A DNA stretch of 64,000 nucleotides from Pseudarthrobacter sulfonivorans (lineage in GTDB: Bacteria; Actinomycetota; Actinomycetes; Actinomycetales; Micrococcaceae). How positions within the stretch are numbered: position 1 is the first letter of the stretch; the number at the start of each line of letters is the position of its first letter. The translations under genes were made by a program, and so were the position numbers. The notes under the pieces were generated by a model, which worked only from the letters and a program-made list of their open reading frames with translations, was not told the origin of the DNA and made no database searches. The stretch is taken from assembly GCF_001484605.1 (NCBI RefSeq), contig NZ_CP013747.1, positions 4,092,001 to 4,156,000 of the forward strand, written 5' to 3'. Shown here piece by piece: positions 7,027-15,768 of the stretch.

Positions 7027-10000
7027 GCCTTGTTAAGGACAGCCCTGATCCGCTTTTCGGAGACGGAATAGGCCGTTCCGAGTTCGACGGCGAAGAGGCT
7101 CACGCGCAGCTCTTCGATCATCCAGCGGACCTGCGTCAGTTCTGCACCGACCCGACGCCCGGGCAGCAGCGCCGACACGGCGTCGTCGTAATCGTCTTCC
7201 AGCCGCTGGACCGCGGCCATGCTCAGGCCATCCCGCTGGACGTTGCCGGGGAGCTTTTCGAGGCGTTTCTCGATGGCGGCAAGGTAGCGGGGGAGCTGGC
7301 TGAGCTGCTTGTAGCCGGTGCGGGCCACAAATCCCGGGAACACGAGCTGCTCGAGCTGGCTCCTGACATCGTTCAGGGCGCTGATGAGCGCCAGGCTCGT
7401 GGTGCCTTTCAGCTGTTTCTCAATCCGCCGGGTGCTGGCCAGTACGCGCTCCACCACGGCCGTCACGCTGAAGACGGTATCGATTAGTTCCGCCCGGACC
7501 TGCTCGTAGAGGGCGTCGAAGGACGCCCGGTCCCACGGGAGTTCCGCCGGGGTCAGTTTGTCCACGGCGGCCAGGGCACAATCGGCAATGAGGGCTGACA
7601 CGGAACCATGCGGATTCTGGCTGAATGTCAGCTTTTCCGTGTTGTTGAGGTGCTCCAGGACGTAGCGGTCCGGTGCGGGTACCCGGAGGGCGAGGAGCCG
7701 GATCACACCGCCGCGCATGGCCTCTAGCTGCTCCGACGAGGTCTGGAAGACGCGCAGCGCCACGGATGTTCCTTCGTCCACCAACGCTGGATAGCCGGTG
7801 ACCGTGTGGCCGTTGACGGTGTTGCTGACCTGCCGCTGGACCGTGCCGAAGGCCCACTCGGTCAGGCCGGTCTGTTCCTGGAAGCCTGTGCCGCTGCCGG
7901 CTGCATTTCCGCCAGTAGATGACGCGGGGACTGTTCCGCCGGCCTTTCCGGGTGTCTTCGAATTTCCCCGAGACTGCGGCGCGGTGGTTCCCGGCGTCGC
8001 CCCCAGGGATTCAGCAATGGCCCGGCGTGTTGCCGGGGCCAGCCGCTCCTGCAGGGCCGCGAGGTCCTTCCCCTCATCCAGCACCTTGCCCTGGGTATCC
8101 ACAACCTTGAAGCTCACCCGCAGGTGGGACGGCACAGCATCCCAGTTCCAGGAACCGGGCGGGATGACGTGGCCGCGGATCCGGCGCAGGGCCAGTTCCA
8201 GCGAGGCTTCCAGCTCATCGTGGGCCGGATCAAAGTCCGATTCCAGGGCGGCAACGGCCTGTCGGGCCACATCCGGAGCGGGGACGAAGTTCTTGCGGAC
8301 CTGCTTGGGGAGGGACTTGATCAGGGCAGCCACGAGCTCGGCACGCTGGCCGGGGATCAGCCAGCGGAAGGCGGCATCATCGAGCTGGTTCAGGAAGAGC
8401 ACCGGGACTTCGGCTGTGACGCCGTCGGACGGGTTGGGCGGAGACCCGGGCGCCACAGGGTGGAACTCGTAGCTGAGTGGCAGCTCGAAGCCCTTGTGCA
8501 GCAGCGTCTTCGGATAAGCGGCCTCGTCCAGGTCATCGGCGTCGTTGTTGAGCAGCAATGACTTGTCGTAGTCGAGGAGGTCCGGATTCTGCTGCCGGGC
8601 CTCCTTCCACCATTTGTCGAAGTGCCGTTCGGATACAACGTCGGGGCCGATCCTGGCGTCGTAGAACTCAAACAGCGTTTCGTCGTCCACCAGCAGGTCG
8701 CGGCGGCGCATCCTGGCCTCGAGTTCCTCGACTTCCAGAAGCAGGGCGCGGTTGCGGTGGAAGAACTTGTGGTGCGTTTTCCAATCGCCTTCCACCAGGG
8801 CGTGCCGGATGAACAGCTCGCGGGCCAGCACAGGATCCACTCGGCTGTAGTTGACCCGGCGCTGCGGGATGATGGGCACGCCGTACAGGGTGACCTTCTC
8901 GTACGCCATGACCGCGCCCATTTTGGTGGACCAGTGCGGCTCGCTGTAGCTGCGCTTAACGAGGTCCGGCGCCACCTGTTCTGCCCAGACGGGATCGAAC
9001 TTGGCTGCGACCCTGGCCCAGAGGCGGCTGGTCTCCACGAGCTCGGCAGCCATCACAAACGTGGGCGACTTCTTGAAGAGCGACGAACCGGGGAAGATTG
9101 CGAACCGGCTGCCGCGGGCACCGGCGTATTCGCGCTTGCGCTCGTCCAGGATGCCGATGTGGCTGAGGAGGCCCGACAGCAGGCTCATGTGGATGCCCTC
9201 GTGGTTGCCCACAGGATCGGCAAGGCGCTTGTTGTCCAGGCTGATCCCGAGGGGGCGGGCCATCTGGCGGAGCTGGGCGAAGAGATCCTGCCATTCCCTG
9301 ACCCGAAGGTAGTTGATGAACTCGGTCCGGCACAGGCGGCGGAACTGGGTGGACGAGAGTTCCTGCTGTTTCTCCTGCAGGTAGTTCCACAGGTTCAGGA
9401 AGCCGGTGAAGTCAGAGTTTTCGTCACGGAACCGGGCATGCTTCTCGGCAGCGAGCTGCTGCTTGTCCGTGGGACGCTCACGCGGGTCCTGGATGGTCAG
9501 CGCCGCGGCCAGGATCATTACCTCGCGGACGCAGCCGCGCTTGCCGGCCTCAACGATCATCCTGCCGAGGCGGGGATCCACCGGCAGCTGGGCAAGCTGC
9601 TGTCCGACGGCGGTGAGTCCGCCGCTCTTGGCGTCACCTGGCCGGACGGCATTCAGGGCGCCGAGCTCGCGCAGGAGCGTAACGCCGTCGTTGATTGCCC
9701 GCGAGTCCGGCGGCTCGACGAACGGGAAGTTCTCCACGTCCTTGGGCCCACGGGCAACGCCCATAGCGGTCATCTGCAGGATGACGGCCGCCAGGTTGGT
9801 GCGCAGGATTTCCGGATCGGTGAACAGCGGCCGGGACCCGAAGTCCTCTTCCGAATAGAGCCGGATGGCGATGCCGTCCGACACGCGGCCGCACCGGCCG
9901 GAGCGCTGGTTCGCCGAAGCCTGCGACACGCGCTCGATGGGCAGCCGTTGGACCTTGGTGCGGTGCGAGTAGCGGGAGATGCGGGCCGTGCCGGTGTCGA

Positions 10001-10964
10001 TGACGTACTTAATGCCCGGGACCGTCAGGGACGTCTCGGCCACGTTGGTGGCCAGCACAATCCGGCGGTTTTTGCCGGGGTGGAACACCTTGTGCTGTTC
10101 CTGCAGGCTCAGGCGGGCGAACAGCGGGAGCACCTCGGTGCCAGCCAGGCGCCGATTGGACTGGATCCTGGCGTTAAGTGCCTCTGCTGCGTCGCGGATT
10201 TCGCGCTCGCCGGAGAAAAAGACCAGGATGTCGCCGGGGGACTCGGTGGCGAGTTCGTCAACGGCGTCGCAGACGGCGTCGAGCGGATCGCGGTCCTCTT
10301 CGAGTTCGTCATCGGAGGCGTCTGCATCTTCGCCATCGGCGGGTCCGCTGGCTGGCTGGGACAGCGGCCTGTACCGGATCTCCACCGGGAACGTGCGCCC
10401 GGACACCTCGATGATGGGGGAGGGCTCGTCGTCGGACCCGAAGTGTTTGGCGAAGCGCTCCGGATCGATCGTGGCCGAGGTGATGATGATCTTCAGGTCC
10501 GGCCGCTGCGGCAGGATGCGCTTGAGGTAGCCCAGGATGAAGTCAATGTTGAGGCTGCGCTCGTGCGCTTCATCAATGATGATGGCGTTGTATTTGCGCA
10601 GCAGCTTGTCCCGCTGGATCTCGGCGAGCAGGATGCCGTCGGTCATGAGCTTGACCTTGGTGGCGCGGCTGACTTCGCCGGTGAACCGCACCTGGAAGCC
10701 GACTTCCTGGCCGATCTCCACACCGAGTTCCTCTGCGATGCGCTCAGCGACGGTGCGGGCTGCGAGCCGCCGCGGCTGGGTGTGCCCGATCAGGCCGTTG
10801 TCGCCCAGGCCCAGCTCGAGGCACATTTTGGGGATCTGGGTGGTCTTGCCGGAGCCGGTCTCGCCGGCGATGATGGTCACCTGGTTCGCTGCAATGGCAG
10901 CCTTCAGGTCCTCGCGGCGCTCGGAAACGGGCAGCTCAGCAGGGTAGGAGATATGAAATGTCAT
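7011..10964 (-). CDS. hrpA: ATP-dependent RNA helicase HrpA
   Basis: This 1317-residue DEAH-box helicase has Walker A GETGSGKT about 34-41 residues from the start, IIDEAHERS, SATID, then helicase C, HA2, OB-fold and the DUF3418 C-terminal region typical of bacterial HrpA (usual length about 1300). It acts on RNA in the cytoplasm. An acidic Asp/Glu-rich insert lies between the two RecA domains (about residue 225-245). I prefer the ATG at 10964 to one at 11033: the latter sits six bases from a terminator hairpin. Upstream of 10964 there is no Shine-Dalgarno sequence but TAGACT lies ten bases before the ATG, so a leaderless or nearly leaderless message is likely. Confidence 0.93.
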   Translation of the reverse strand: MTFHISYPAELPVSERREDLKAAIAANQVTIIAGETGSGKTTQIPKMCLELGLGDNGLIGHTQPRRLAARTVAERIAEELGVEIGQEVGFQVRFTGEVSRATKVKLMTDGILLAEIQRDKLLRKYNAIIIDEAHERSLNIDFILGYLKRILPQRPDLKIIITSATIDPERFAKHFGSDDEPSPIIEVSGRTFPVEIRYRPLSQPASGPADGEDADASDDELEEDRDPLDAVCDAVDELATESPGDILVFFSGEREIRDAAEALNARIQSNRRLAGTEVLPLFARLSLQEQHKVFHPGKNRRIVLATNVAETSLTVPGIKYVIDTGTARISRYSHRTKVQRLPIERVSQASANQRSGRCGRVSDGIAIRLYSEEDFGSRPLFTDPEILRTNLAAVILQMTAMGVARGPKDVENFPFVEPPDSRAINDGVTLLRELGALNAVRPGDAKSGGLTAVGQQLAQLPVDPRLGRMIVEAGKRGCVREVMILAAALTIQDPRERPTDKQQLAAEKHARFRDENSDFTGFLNLWNYLQEKQQELSSTQFRRLCRTEFINYLRVREWQDLFAQLRQMARPLGISLDNKRLADPVGNHEGIHMSLLSGLLSHIGILDERKREYAGARGSRFAIFPGSSLFKKSPTFVMAAELVETSRLWARVAAKFDPVWAEQVAPDLVKRSYSEPHWSTKMGAVMAYEKVTLYGVPIIPQRRVNYSRVDPVLARELFIRHALVEGDWKTHHKFFHRNRALLLEVEELEARMRRRDLLVDDETLFEFYDARIGPDVVSERHFDKWWKEARQQNPDLLDYDKSLLLNNDADDLDEAAYPKTLLHKGFELPLSYEFHPVAPGSPPNPSDGVTAEVPVLFLNQLDDAAFRWLIPGQRAELVAALIKSLPKQVRKNFVPAPDVARQAVAALESDFDPAHDELEASLELALRRIRGHVIPPGSWNWDAVPSHLRVSFKVVDTQGKVLDEGKDLAALQERLAPATRRAIAESLGATPGTTAPQSRGNSKTPGKAGGTVPASSTGGNAAGSGTGFQEQTGLTEWAFGTVQRQVSNTVNGHTVTGYPALVDEGTSVALRVFQTSSEQLEAMRGGVIRLLALRVPAPDRYVLEHLNNTEKLTFSQNPHGSVSALIADCALAAVDKLTPAELPWDRASFDALYEQVRAELIDTVFSVTAVVERVLASTRRIEKQLKGTTSLALISALNDVRSQLEQLVFPGFVARTGYKQLSQLPRYLAAIEKRLEKLPGNVQRDGLSMAAVQRLEDDYDDAVSALLPGRRVGAELTQVRWMIEELRVSLFAVELGTAYSVSEKRIRAVLNKALAPV

Positions 10965-11038
10965 GGCTGCAGCCAGTCTACTGGGGCGGCGCCTGATTCC
11001 CGTGCTTGCTGCCGTCAACCCGAGATCAGACATTAAGA

Positions 11039-11070
11039 GGACCCGGCTCTTTATGAGCCGGGTCCCTTTT
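11039..11070. terminator. Intrinsic terminator between the small membrane peptide gene and hrpA
   Basis: Left arm 11039-11049 (GGACCCGGCTC), five-base loop, right arm 11055-11065 form an 11-bp perfect stem. A run of four T follows on the plus strand, and CCTCTT follows on the minus strand. Its position suggests it mainly ends the short minus-strand gene at 11117-11284, although the better T-tract is on the plus strand. Confidence 0.7.
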
Positions 11071-11116
11071 GTTGTGTTGGTGGGTTGGTAATGGCGGCTT
11101 GAGGCATGCCTTCTGG

Positions 11117-11284
11117 TTAGAAAATGCGCAGGGTGTAGTTAACGCTGGGCAGGTCCAGGGCGGACCAAGGCTGGTCGGAGGTGATGGGCGGGGTGTGGCC
11201 GCGGCCATCACTCAGGAGCGCTGAGACGGTGGCGGCGAGGACGACGAGGAGCAGGACCACTAGGGCGATTCCGAAGATTTCCAT
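11117..11284 (-). CDS. Small single-pass membrane protein, 55 residues, function unknown
   Basis: Reading the minus strand from ATG 11284 gives a 55-residue protein ending at TAA 11117. It begins MEIFGIALVVLLLVVLAATV, a single strongly hydrophobic segment (about residues 3-24), followed by a polar tail rich in Pro, Asp and Ser (DGRGHTPPITSDQPW) and ending SVNYTLRIF. The composition is clearly that of a membrane-anchored peptide with an outward or cytoplasmic tail. It lies between a terminator and a divergent GlxA-type regulator gene whose start is 82 bases away, so the two probably share a control region. I do not recognise a family. Confidence 0.65.
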   Translation of the reverse strand: MEIFGIALVVLLLVVLAATVSALLSDGRGHTPPITSDQPWSALDLPSVNYTLRIF

Positions 11285-11320
11285 GACTCAATGCTGCTCC
11301 CGTGGGCGGTGAAGAAACAG

Positions 11321-11355
11321 TGGCAGAAATGCCCAAAAAGCTCGAATTTCTGCCA
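11321..11355. promoter_or_regulatory. Perfect inverted repeat, candidate operator, overlapping the promoter of the GlxA-type regulator
   Basis: TGGCAGAAAT at 11321-11330 and ATTTCTGCCA at 11346-11355 are perfect 10-bp arms separated by 15 bases, so their centres are 25 bp apart. The right arm overlaps CATAAT (11354-11359), a candidate -10 located six bases before the regulator's ATG. This geometry fits an operator for autoregulation or for control of the divergent 55-residue peptide gene. A further TGGCAG lies just inside the coding region near 11380. Confidence 0.6.
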
Positions 11356-11365
11356 TAATGGAAGC

Positions 11366-12334
11366 ATGCTCAAATCAGTGGCAGTCATCCTAGTTCCCAA
11401 CTTCTCTGTCTTCGAGTTCGCCACCGCCTGCGAGGTTTTTGGCATCGACAGATCAGGACGCGGCAGCAACGTTCCGGCGTTCGACTTCCGGGTCTGCACA
11501 CCCGAACCCGGTAACGTCCGGATGAAATCGGGACTCTCCTTGAATGTTTCGCTGGGATTGGAGGCAACGGCGGACGCGGACCTCGTGATCATGACCCCCT
11601 TCGGACGCGACGACGACGTTCCGGAATCCGTGCTGGAGGCATTGCGCGCCGCGCATGCCCGCGGAGCCTGGGTGATGTCCATCTGTTCCGGAGCCTTTGC
11701 CCTGGCCCGCGCCGGTCTGCTGAACGGGCGGCGTTGCACCACGCACTGGCACTATTCCCATGAACTCGCAAACCGGTACCCGGAAGTGCAGGTCGATGAA
11801 AACGTGCTCTATGTGCAGGACGGCAACCTGATCACCAGCGCGGGAACAGCGGCAGGAATTGATGCCTGCCTTCATCTGGTGCGCGTTGAGTTGGGCGCCA
11901 ATGTGGCTGCCGCCATTGCGCGGGACATGGTGGTGCCGCCGCACCGCGACGGTGGCCAGGCTCAGTTCATCGACCGGCCCGTGCCAGCCTGTGGATCGGC
12001 GCCGATGGAAGAGTTGTTGCGCTGGATGGTGCAGAACCTGGAGCAGGAGCACACCGTCGTGGAGCTGGCGTCCCGCGTGCACATGTCAGCCAGGACCTTC
12101 GCCCGCCGCTTCCGGTCCGAAACCGGGGCCACACCCGCTGCCTGGCTGAACTCGCAGCGCGTCCTCCGGGCGCAGGAGCTGCTGGAATCCACTGACCTGA
12201 ACATCGACGAGGTTGCCCGGGAATCGGGCTTTGGCCACCCCGTCCTCCTTCGGCACCACTTTGCCAAGGTGCTGGACACCAGCCCGCAGTCCTACCGCCG
12301 GGCGTTCCGGGGGCAACTCGTTACGGCAGGCTAG
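11366..12334 (+). CDS. GlxA-family transcriptional regulator (DJ-1/PfpI domain plus AraC HTH)
   Basis: This 322-residue regulator has an N-terminal class I amidotransferase-like (DJ-1/PfpI) domain of about 170 residues with a nucleophile-elbow Cys107 in SICSGAFALA, and a C-terminal AraC-type double helix-turn-helix (about 220-310, including FARRFRSETGATPAAWL and the FGHPVLLRHHF signature). In this family the first domain senses a ligand and usually lacks amidase activity. The start ATG 11366 is preceded by CATAAT six bases upstream, and the inverted repeat at 11321-11355 overlaps that element. The ligand and target genes are unknown. Confidence 0.9.
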   Translation: MLKSVAVILVPNFSVFEFATACEVFGIDRSGRGSNVPAFDFRVCTPEPGNVRMKSGLSLNVSLGLEATADADLVIMTPFGRDDDVPESVLEALRAAHARGAWVMSICSGAFALARAGLLNGRRCTTHWHYSHELANRYPEVQVDENVLYVQDGNLITSAGTAAGIDACLHLVRVELGANVAAAIARDMVVPPHRDGGQAQFIDRPVPACGSAPMEELLRWMVQNLEQEHTVVELASRVHMSARTFARRFRSETGATPAAWLNSQRVLRAQELLESTDLNIDEVARESGFGHPVLLRHHFAKVLDTSPQSYRRAFRGQLVTAG

Positions 12335-12346
12335 CTGGCAGCACAG

Positions 12347-12670
12347 CTAAGCCTGCACATGACCCTGCCGCCCGGGTTTGTCTTCGGAAGCCGCCCGGGT
12401 GGTGTCCACCAGCACACGCCATGGTCCTGTGACAGCCTGCTCCGGCAGCGCCGCCCGCCGCTGGCCGGCCCGGATCGAATAGATAAATCGGTCCGGCTGG
12501 TTGTCGTGCACCTCCGCGGCTGCGGCCCGGACGGTCTTGGGCACCGCGTCCCAAGGGCATGCTTCCACAATGGGTTGCCACTGGCTTTTGGCGCTCGCGG
12601 TCTGGGCGTGCACTGTCCATACGCGGGTCAGGGCTGCAATGCCGCCGCTGCGCTCCACACTGATCTTCAT
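12347..12670 (-). CDS. Protealysin inhibitor emfourin-like protein
   Basis: This 107-residue protein begins MKISVERSGGIAALTRVWTV and resembles emfourin, the small inhibitor encoded beside protealysin in Serratia. The match is from memory of the family: an N-terminal beta-rich M[KR]hxhxRxGGhAG motif, then a helix and a terminal RVLVDTTR strand. It lies directly downstream of the M4 peptidase gene on the same strand, the arrangement known for emfourin and protealysin. I chose ATG 12670, which has AGGA about ten bases upstream, over a TTG at 12730. The role inferred is to restrain the intracellular peptidase until needed. Confidence 0.75.
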   Translation of the reverse strand: MKISVERSGGIAALTRVWTVHAQTASAKSQWQPIVEACPWDAVPKTVRAAAAEVHDNQPDRFIYSIRAGQRRAALPEQAVTGPWRVLVDTTRAASEDKPGRQGHVQA

Positions 12671-12730
12671 GGCCTGGGTCCTGGGCTTTCCTGCAGCCTG
12701 GCCGCCGGCTCGCGGCGGGCAGGCATTCAA

Positions 12731-13789
12731 CTAAAGCTTGACCTTCACAGTTTCCCACGCCTGCCGCACGGCGTCATGCTCCGGCGAATCGGTGCCGAAC
12801 AGGTCGACGGCGGATGCCGCCGTCGACCTCGCGAAGACGCGGAAGGTGGCGGTGGCAGGCAGCGAGCCACCCGTCAGTGCGTCGTACCAGATCCGTCCCG
12901 GCGCCTCCCAGGCGTTGCCGCCCAGGGTCTCCGCCGTGAGGTAGAAGGCCCTGTTGGGGATCCCGGAGTTGATGTGGACGCCGCCGTTGTCCGCGCTGGT
13001 CCGCACGTACGAGTCCATCGAATCCGGCTGGGGGTCCTTACCCAGCACGTCGTCGTCGTACGCTGTGCCCGGGGCCTTCAGGGATCGGAGAGCCGATCCC
13101 TCAACCTGAGGCGTGAAAAGTCCTTCGCCGATCAGCCAGCTGGCGTCGGTCACGGACTGGCTGTTCAGGTACTGCTCCACGAGCGCGCCGAAAACGTCGG
13201 ACATGGATTCGTTGATGGCACCTGCCTGGTTGCGGTAAGCCAGCCCCGCCGAGTACTGCGTGACACCGTGCATGAGTTCGTGGCCGATGACACTCAGCGA
13301 CCGCGTAAAACGTTCGAAGACTTCGCCGTCGCCGTCGCCGAAGACCATCTGGCGGCCGTCCCAGAAAGCATTGTCGTACAGCTTGCCAAAGTGCACCGTG
13401 GCATCGAGCGGCAGGCCTTGGCCGTCGATGGAGTTACGGCCGAAGATGTCGGCAAACAGGCGATGCGTGTGCCCAAGGCCGTCGTACGCCTCATCAGCGG
13501 ACTGATCGCCGGAAGCCGGTTCGCTTTCCTTGCGTACGAGCTTTCCGGGCAGGATCTCGGATCCGCCGGCATCGTAGATGCTCCTGTTGGGCGGGCCCGG
13601 ACGGACGTCGCGCAGTGCCGGGGGAGCAGCCGGAGCCGGCTGGGTACGGGCTGACTGTACTGACCGGACGTGGCTGAGCGCTTCCTTGGCGGCCCGCGCG
13701 GCGGCAGAAAACCGAGGCTCGTCCAGGCGGGCCAACCGCCGCAGTATGTAAGGCGGAATGATGGAACAGAATGTAGCTGGAATGTGCAT
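12731..13789 (-). CDS. M4-family metallopeptidase, protealysin-like
   Basis: This 352-residue thermolysin-family zinc protease has HELMH at 170-174 and the third zinc ligand Glu194 in NESMSD, plus the catalytic His loop GGVHINSGIPN further on. It has no secretion signal: the N-terminus carries PPYILRRLA (12-20), matching the short protealysin-type propeptide motif rather than the long FTP/PepSY propeptide of secreted M4 enzymes. A Pro/Ala-rich linker (50-70) precedes the catalytic domain. A strong GAGGGGG ribosome site precedes the ATG. The emfourin-like inhibitor follows immediately. This is probably an intracellular protease; substrates are unknown. Confidence 0.9.
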   Translation of the reverse strand: MHIPATFCSIIPPYILRRLARLDEPRFSAAARAAKEALSHVRSVQSARTQPAPAAPPALRDVRPGPPNRSIYDAGGSEILPGKLVRKESEPASGDQSADEAYDGLGHTHRLFADIFGRNSIDGQGLPLDATVHFGKLYDNAFWDGRQMVFGDGDGEVFERFTRSLSVIGHELMHGVTQYSAGLAYRNQAGAINESMSDVFGALVEQYLNSQSVTDASWLIGEGLFTPQVEGSALRSLKAPGTAYDDDVLGKDPQPDSMDSYVRTSADNGGVHINSGIPNRAFYLTAETLGGNAWEAPGRIWYDALTGGSLPATATFRVFARSTAASAVDLFGTDSPEHDAVRQAWETVKVKL

Positions 13790-14013
13790 GGCCTACCCCC
13801 TCGAGTACGTTGAATCAGCCTACGAGGGGGTGCTGACAATCTGATGAAGGCGCACTCAATCCAGCCCGAACGGACAGTTGTGGCCCCGTGCGCGAGGGGA
13901 CATTTATGCCCCATCCCAGCTCCGCTGGCACTTTACAAATGATGTCGGCGGAGTTATCCACATAGGGACTCATCCTCGCGGTTATTGTCGGACCCTGCTG
14001 GGATGCTTTCGGT
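13790..14013. other. Intergenic region with a perfect DnaA-box sequence
   Basis: This 224-base divergent region separates the peptidase and HNH genes. It contains TTATCCACA at 13954-13962, which is identical to the consensus DnaA box, 52 bases before the HNH gene start. No second box was found nearby, so it is not an origin. No clear promoter could be assigned to the HNH gene. Confidence 0.5.
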
Positions 14014-15504
14014 ATGGATAGCAGAGCAGCTGTGGCGATGGCGGAGGCACTTGCGGTGTCCTTCGCTGAGCTGGCAGTGGTGCTCCGGGGCGGGGCCTAT
14101 TCCTCCGGTTCCGGGGATGCCGATCCGTTGCGACGGGTGGCGGATGGTTTCCTGGACGGGCTGGCGGAGATCTCACGTTTGGAGGCGAAAAGTGCCGCCC
14201 TGAAGGTCTGGCTGGCCGCCGGTTACAGCGCCGCTGCCGAGGCCCTGGCCGGGCCTGCTGATTCGCCGCAGGACCACACCGGGCAGGAGATGGCTGTGGT
14301 CGCGGAGGTCGCCTGTGCCCTGACGGTCAGTGAACGCAGTGCCGGTGCCCTGCTCTCGGAGGCGCACGCGCTGACCGCTTCCCTGCCGCTGACGTTCTCG
14401 GCACTCCGGGCCGGGACGATTTCCTGGCAGCACGCCCGGATCATGGTCGACGAAACCACCAACCTTGACCCCACCGGGGCGCAGGCGTTGGAGGCACATT
14501 TCCTGGACCCCCACGTGGTGAATCCGGCACGTGGCCCGGCCGGTGAGCTCATCCCCGGGAGGTTCCGGCACAAGGCCCGGACCTGGCGGGAACGGCACCA
14601 TCCGGTCAGCATCGAAAGGCGCCACACCAGGTGTGCCGCGGACCGACGGGTGGAGTACTCCCCGGACCGGGACGGGATGGCCTGGCTCTCCGCCTACCTC
14701 CCTGCCGATCAGGCCGCGGGGATCTGGGACCGTACCACCACCGCAGCCCGCGCCCTCCAAGGACCCCATGAGGACCGGACCCTCAGCCAACTCCGCGCCG
14801 ACACCGTCGCCACCTGGCTCCTCACCAACAACAGCGCGGGAGGCGCAACAGATGGTGTGCCCGGCGGAACCGTTGACGTGCCAGGCGAAACCGTTGGCAT
14901 GACCGGCACGGCCGGCGTGACCGGCGGCAGCGGCGCAACGGGCACGGCAGTGGGCGGCGGTGTTCCGTCACCGCGGGCCCAGGTGCTGATCACAGTCCCG
15001 GTCATGGCGCTGCTGGGCCTCACCGACGAGCCCGCCATGCTCGACGGGTACGGGCCGATCCCGCCGTCCATGGCCCGGCACCTGATCGCCGACGGCGCCG
15101 AGTCCTTCCACCGCGTCCTGGTCGACCCCCGCGACGGAGCACCGCTGGAGATCGGGCGGACCAGCTACCGGCTCACGAAAGCCCAGCGCCAATGGCTCCG
15201 CCTACGCGACGGGAAATGCCCGTTCCCTGGCTGCAGCAACTACTCCCTCGACAACGAAGCGGACCACCTCCTCGCCTGGGCCCACGGCGGCACCACCGGG
15301 ATCAGCAACCTCGGCCAGCCCTGCCACAAACACCACCGACTCAAACACACCAGCGCCTGGAAACCCACCACGGCCACCAAGAACGAACCACCCGGCTGGA
15401 TATCTCCCACCGGACGGCACTACGCCAGCGAACACCCCGACTGGGAACCACCGACGTTGCCAGCGCCGGAAACAACAGGAGCCTTGTGCACCACGCCGCC
15501 TTAG
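14014..15504 (+). CDS. DUF222 / 13E12-repeat family protein with C-terminal HNH nuclease domain
   Basis: This 496-residue protein has the DUF222 region (about 40-300) and a C-terminal HNH module of the CPFPGC...EADHLLAWAHGG...NLGQPCHKHHRLKH type (about 398-445), with zinc-type cysteines and the catalytic His. These multicopy actinobacterial proteins (REP13E12 in mycobacteria) are presumed nucleases, often tied to mobile DNA, but their role is unsettled. A Gly/Thr/Val-rich low-complexity linker (about residues 275-315) probably expanded by slippage. The gene is followed by imperfect intergenic repeats. No transposase or phage gene accompanies it. Confidence 0.87.
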   Translation: MDSRAAVAMAEALAVSFAELAVVLRGGAYSSGSGDADPLRRVADGFLDGLAEISRLEAKSAALKVWLAAGYSAAAEALAGPADSPQDHTGQEMAVVAEVACALTVSERSAGALLSEAHALTASLPLTFSALRAGTISWQHARIMVDETTNLDPTGAQALEAHFLDPHVVNPARGPAGELIPGRFRHKARTWRERHHPVSIERRHTRCAADRRVEYSPDRDGMAWLSAYLPADQAAGIWDRTTTAARALQGPHEDRTLSQLRADTVATWLLTNNSAGGATDGVPGGTVDVPGETVGMTGTAGVTGGSGATGTAVGGGVPSPRAQVLITVPVMALLGLTDEPAMLDGYGPIPPSMARHLIADGAESFHRVLVDPRDGAPLEIGRTSYRLTKAQRQWLRLRDGKCPFPGCSNYSLDNEADHLLAWAHGGTTGISNLGQPCHKHHRLKHTSAWKPTTATKNEPPGWISPTGRHYASEHPDWEPPTLPAPETTGALCTTPP

Positions 15505-15571
15505 CGCGGGCCATGTCGCGGGCTTGGTATTGAGGCGCAGCGTCAGCCGCGGAGTACGACAAGCCGGAGTG

Positions 15572-15701
15572 CCACAGCCACGCCGCAATAAACCGGGGTT
15601 CCACAGCCGCGTCGCAATAAACATGCGGCCGGTGTCCGCCCGCGCCAGGTCTGTAGGGCCTCAAGCGTCTGGCCGCGCCAGCTCGGGGGGCCTCAAGTGT
15701 C
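15572..15701. repeat. Two pairs of imperfect intergenic direct repeats downstream of the 13E12 gene
   Basis: A 22-base unit occurs at 15572-15593 and 15601-15622 (both end in CGCAATAAAC; two mismatches). A second unit of about 28 bases occurs at 15641-15668 and 15674-15701 (both start CGCGCCAG and end GGCCTCAAG[CT]GT). The region has no convincing reading frame. It may be part of a genus-wide intergenic repeat family, which I cannot test here. Confidence 0.65.
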
Positions 15702-15728
15702 CGCTCGCGCCTGTGGGGAGGAACGCAG

Positions 15729-15762
15729 AAACCCCCGCCGCTTTTGCAAGCGGCGGGGGTTT
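15729..15762. terminator. Strong bidirectional intrinsic terminator beside tRNA-Arg
   Basis: A perfect 15-bp stem (15729-15743 with 15748-15762) with loop TTGC, a GC-rich core and A/T ends. It can work both ways: for the 13E12 gene from the left and for the minus-strand tRNA from the right. Confidence 0.88.
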
Positions 15763-15768
15763 CATATG

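Noticed and set aside
8622..11036. 804-residue open frame on the plus strand
   Set aside because: It is the complement of hrpA. High-GC codon usage leaves long antisense frames; the product has no domain.
12359..13654. 431-residue plus-strand frame
   Set aside because: It is antisense to the M4 peptidase and emfourin-like genes, both with clear motifs.
13954..13962. Replication origin
   Set aside because: Only a single DnaA box, no AT-rich unwinding region and no dnaA/dnaN nearby.
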